This document shows positions 52,277-53,255 of a stretch of DNA of 53,255 nt, piece by piece. Each line of letters begins with the position of its first letter. Within the stretch, counting starts at the first letter, position 1. Under the pieces are notes generated by a model that was not told where the DNA came from, did not search any database, and saw nothing but the letters and a program-made list of their open reading frames with translations. Source of the stretch: Saprospiraceae bacterium (GTDB lineage: Bacteria; Bacteroidota; Bacteroidia; Chitinophagales; Saprospiraceae); assembly GCA_026986005.1 (NCBI GenBank), contig JALSPK010000045.1:1-53255 (forward strand), read 5' to 3'. A program made the position numbers and the translations under genes.

Positions 52277-52987
52277 ATGATAAAACGTATTGTATTATTA
52301 TTGTTGACCATTTCAATGGTATCATGTGATCCTGCTACCCTCCAACGGGTGATGGATTCGGTAGGAGATGCCGGGTTGTCCAATACAGATATTTCCAACG
52401 GATTAAAGCAAGCATTGAATAAAGGGATTAGTTCAGGTGTAAATTATTTGTCAAAAACAGATGGCTTTTATAAAAGTCCATATAAGATACTTTTACCCGC
52501 AGATGCACAGAAAGTAGTTGAAAAACTCAGAATTGTTCCCGGTTTTAATAGGGTAGAGGATGAGATTACTAAAAGGTTGAATAGATCGGCTGAAGACGCG
52601 GTAAAAAGAGCTAAACCGATATTTGTCGGCGCTATTAAACAAATGACATTTAGTGATGTTAGAGATATCTTGATGGGAGATAAGAATGCAGCAACTCAAT
52701 TCTTGCATAGAACTACAAATTCAAAACTCTATAAAGAATTTAATCCCGTAATTGTAAGGTCTTTGAATAAGTTTGGTGCATTGGATTATTGGGCTGATGC
52801 CGTCAAAGCTTACAATAGTATACCTTTTGTTAAAAAAATGAATCCCAGATTAGATGATTATGTGACTAATAGAGCCTTGGACGGTGTATTCAAAATGGTT
52901 GAGAAAAAAGAATTGGACATTCGTACAAATATAAAATCACGGACTACCGATTTATTGAAAAAAGTGTTTGCACTTCAAGATAAATGA
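52277..52987 (+). CDS. DUF4197 lipoprotein
   Basis: A 236-residue protein. The signal peptide ends in MVSC, a lipobox, so it is a lipoprotein. Residues ~35-230 match the DUF4197 family: SNGLKQALNKGISSGVNYLSKTDGF, YKILLPADAQKVVEKLRIVPGF, PIFVGAIKQMTFSDVRDILMGD, AATQFLHRTTNSKLYKEFNPV and LDDYVTNRALDGVF. Function unknown. It is transcribed in the same direction as the coiled-coil gene 82 bases upstream and could be read through. A terminator lies ~195 bases downstream, after a MITE-like element. Confidence 0.9.
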   Translation: MIKRIVLLLLTISMVSCDPATLQRVMDSVGDAGLSNTDISNGLKQALNKGISSGVNYLSKTDGFYKSPYKILLPADAQKVVEKLRIVPGFNRVEDEITKRLNRSAEDAVKRAKPIFVGAIKQMTFSDVRDILMGDKNAATQFLHRTTNSKLYKEFNPVIVRSLNKFGALDYWADAVKAYNSIPFVKKMNPRLDDYVTNRALDGVFKMVEKKELDIRTNIKSRTTDLLKKVFALQDK

Positions 52988-53007
52988 TGTTAAATCAGTG
53001 CTGCTAA

Positions 53008-53166
53008 TACCAAACCGTTATCAAGATGGTGAAATAGAAAAAGAAATAGTTTTTACTCATTCAATGAAAAAAATCTTTGCATAGCCTTAGCTACGGAAAT
53101 ATTTTATAAAAAGGAAGAAGTGAAAACAAAGCTTTTTATAATCATGATATTGGTAGCGGTTTGGTT
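53008..53166. repeat. MITE-like element, family 2, long copy
   Basis: About 159 bp with inverted ends accaaaccgttatcaa and the complement of accaaaccgctaccaa (~18 of 23 end bases matching). It contains no gene. Its left ~50 bases match the short copy at 25013-25075. It sits between the DUF4197 stop and its terminator. Confidence 0.65.
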
Positions 53167-53181
53167 TAAATCAATATTACG

Positions 53182-53222
53182 AAAAGAACCTTCAAAAAAT
53201 GATAATTTGAAGGTTCTTTTTA
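53182..53222 (+). terminator. Terminator of the DUF4197 gene
   Basis: A stem (aaaagaaccttcaaa/tttgaaggttctttt) with a T run; its 14-15-bp arms are almost perfect. Confidence 0.85.
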
Positions 53223-53255
53223 TTAAGTACAGGTATTATTCATATATGAAAAGAT

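Overview
The window comes from an AT-rich member of the Bacteroidota. Evidence: five proteins with C-terminal type IX secretion (T9SS) sorting domains, promoters of the Bacteroidetes form TTTG/TTG-N19-21-TAnnTTTG, weak ribosome-binding sites, a fused CcoNO oxidase subunit with a single-haem CcoP, and an ECF sigma/anti-sigma pair of the Bacteroidetes kind. A saprospira-like lineage is plausible, but nothing here fixes the family. I see no rRNA, tRNA, CRISPR array or intact insertion sequence.

Layout. 1-2919: the 3' part of a large secreted fibronectin-type protein. 2920-3533: a gene-free stretch with a run of six perfect hairpins. 3534-5552: an outer-membrane porin and an ammonium channel, co-transcribed. 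5648-10064: an amylase and a two-component system in one operon. 10536-22942: a 12.4-kb minus-strand operon for a membrane-bound ion-pumping oxidoreductase. 23717-28362: lytic transglycosylase, type II glutamine synthetase, two small T9SS cargo proteins and a tiny membrane ORF. 28379-32625: DUF1573 lipoprotein, yajC, YbbR protein, nadC and nadB. 32697-39965: a small barrel protein, then two tandem paralogous secreted metalloproteases with PKD domains. 40015-46058: the cbb3 oxidase cluster, including a 57-residue ccoS. 46587-51292: a FAD oxidoreductase and a lipoprotein/ECF sigma/anti-sigma operon. 51536-53255: a secreted coiled-coil protein and a DUF4197 lipoprotein.

The centrepiece is the 10.5-22.9 kb operon. 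Its order is DHOD-like protein, MrpE, MrpF, MrpG, MbhD-like, MrpB/MbhEF-like, MrpC, MrpD, a second antiporter subunit, NuoH, NuoB, NuoC, NuoD, and a NuoI ferredoxin fused to a GltD/NfnL-like NAD(P)H flavoprotein. As I recall it, this is the order of archaeal Mbx/Mbs complexes. NuoA, J, N, E, F and G are absent. The catalytic subunit lacks the apparent quinone-site His and Tyr, but keeps an N-terminal CxxC and one cysteine of the C-terminal CxxC of NiFe hydrogenases. The likely meaning is an ion-pumping NAD(P)H-linked complex I relative with an unknown acceptor. Two tandem arrays of an 8-bp repeat sit right after the nuoB and nuoD stop codons and bracket nuoC-nuoD.

Two families of short terminal-inverted-repeat elements without genes (MITE-like) are scattered in the window: one with four copies of 159, about 133, 77 and about 55 bp that form a series of internal deletions, and one with two copies of 63 and about 159 bp.
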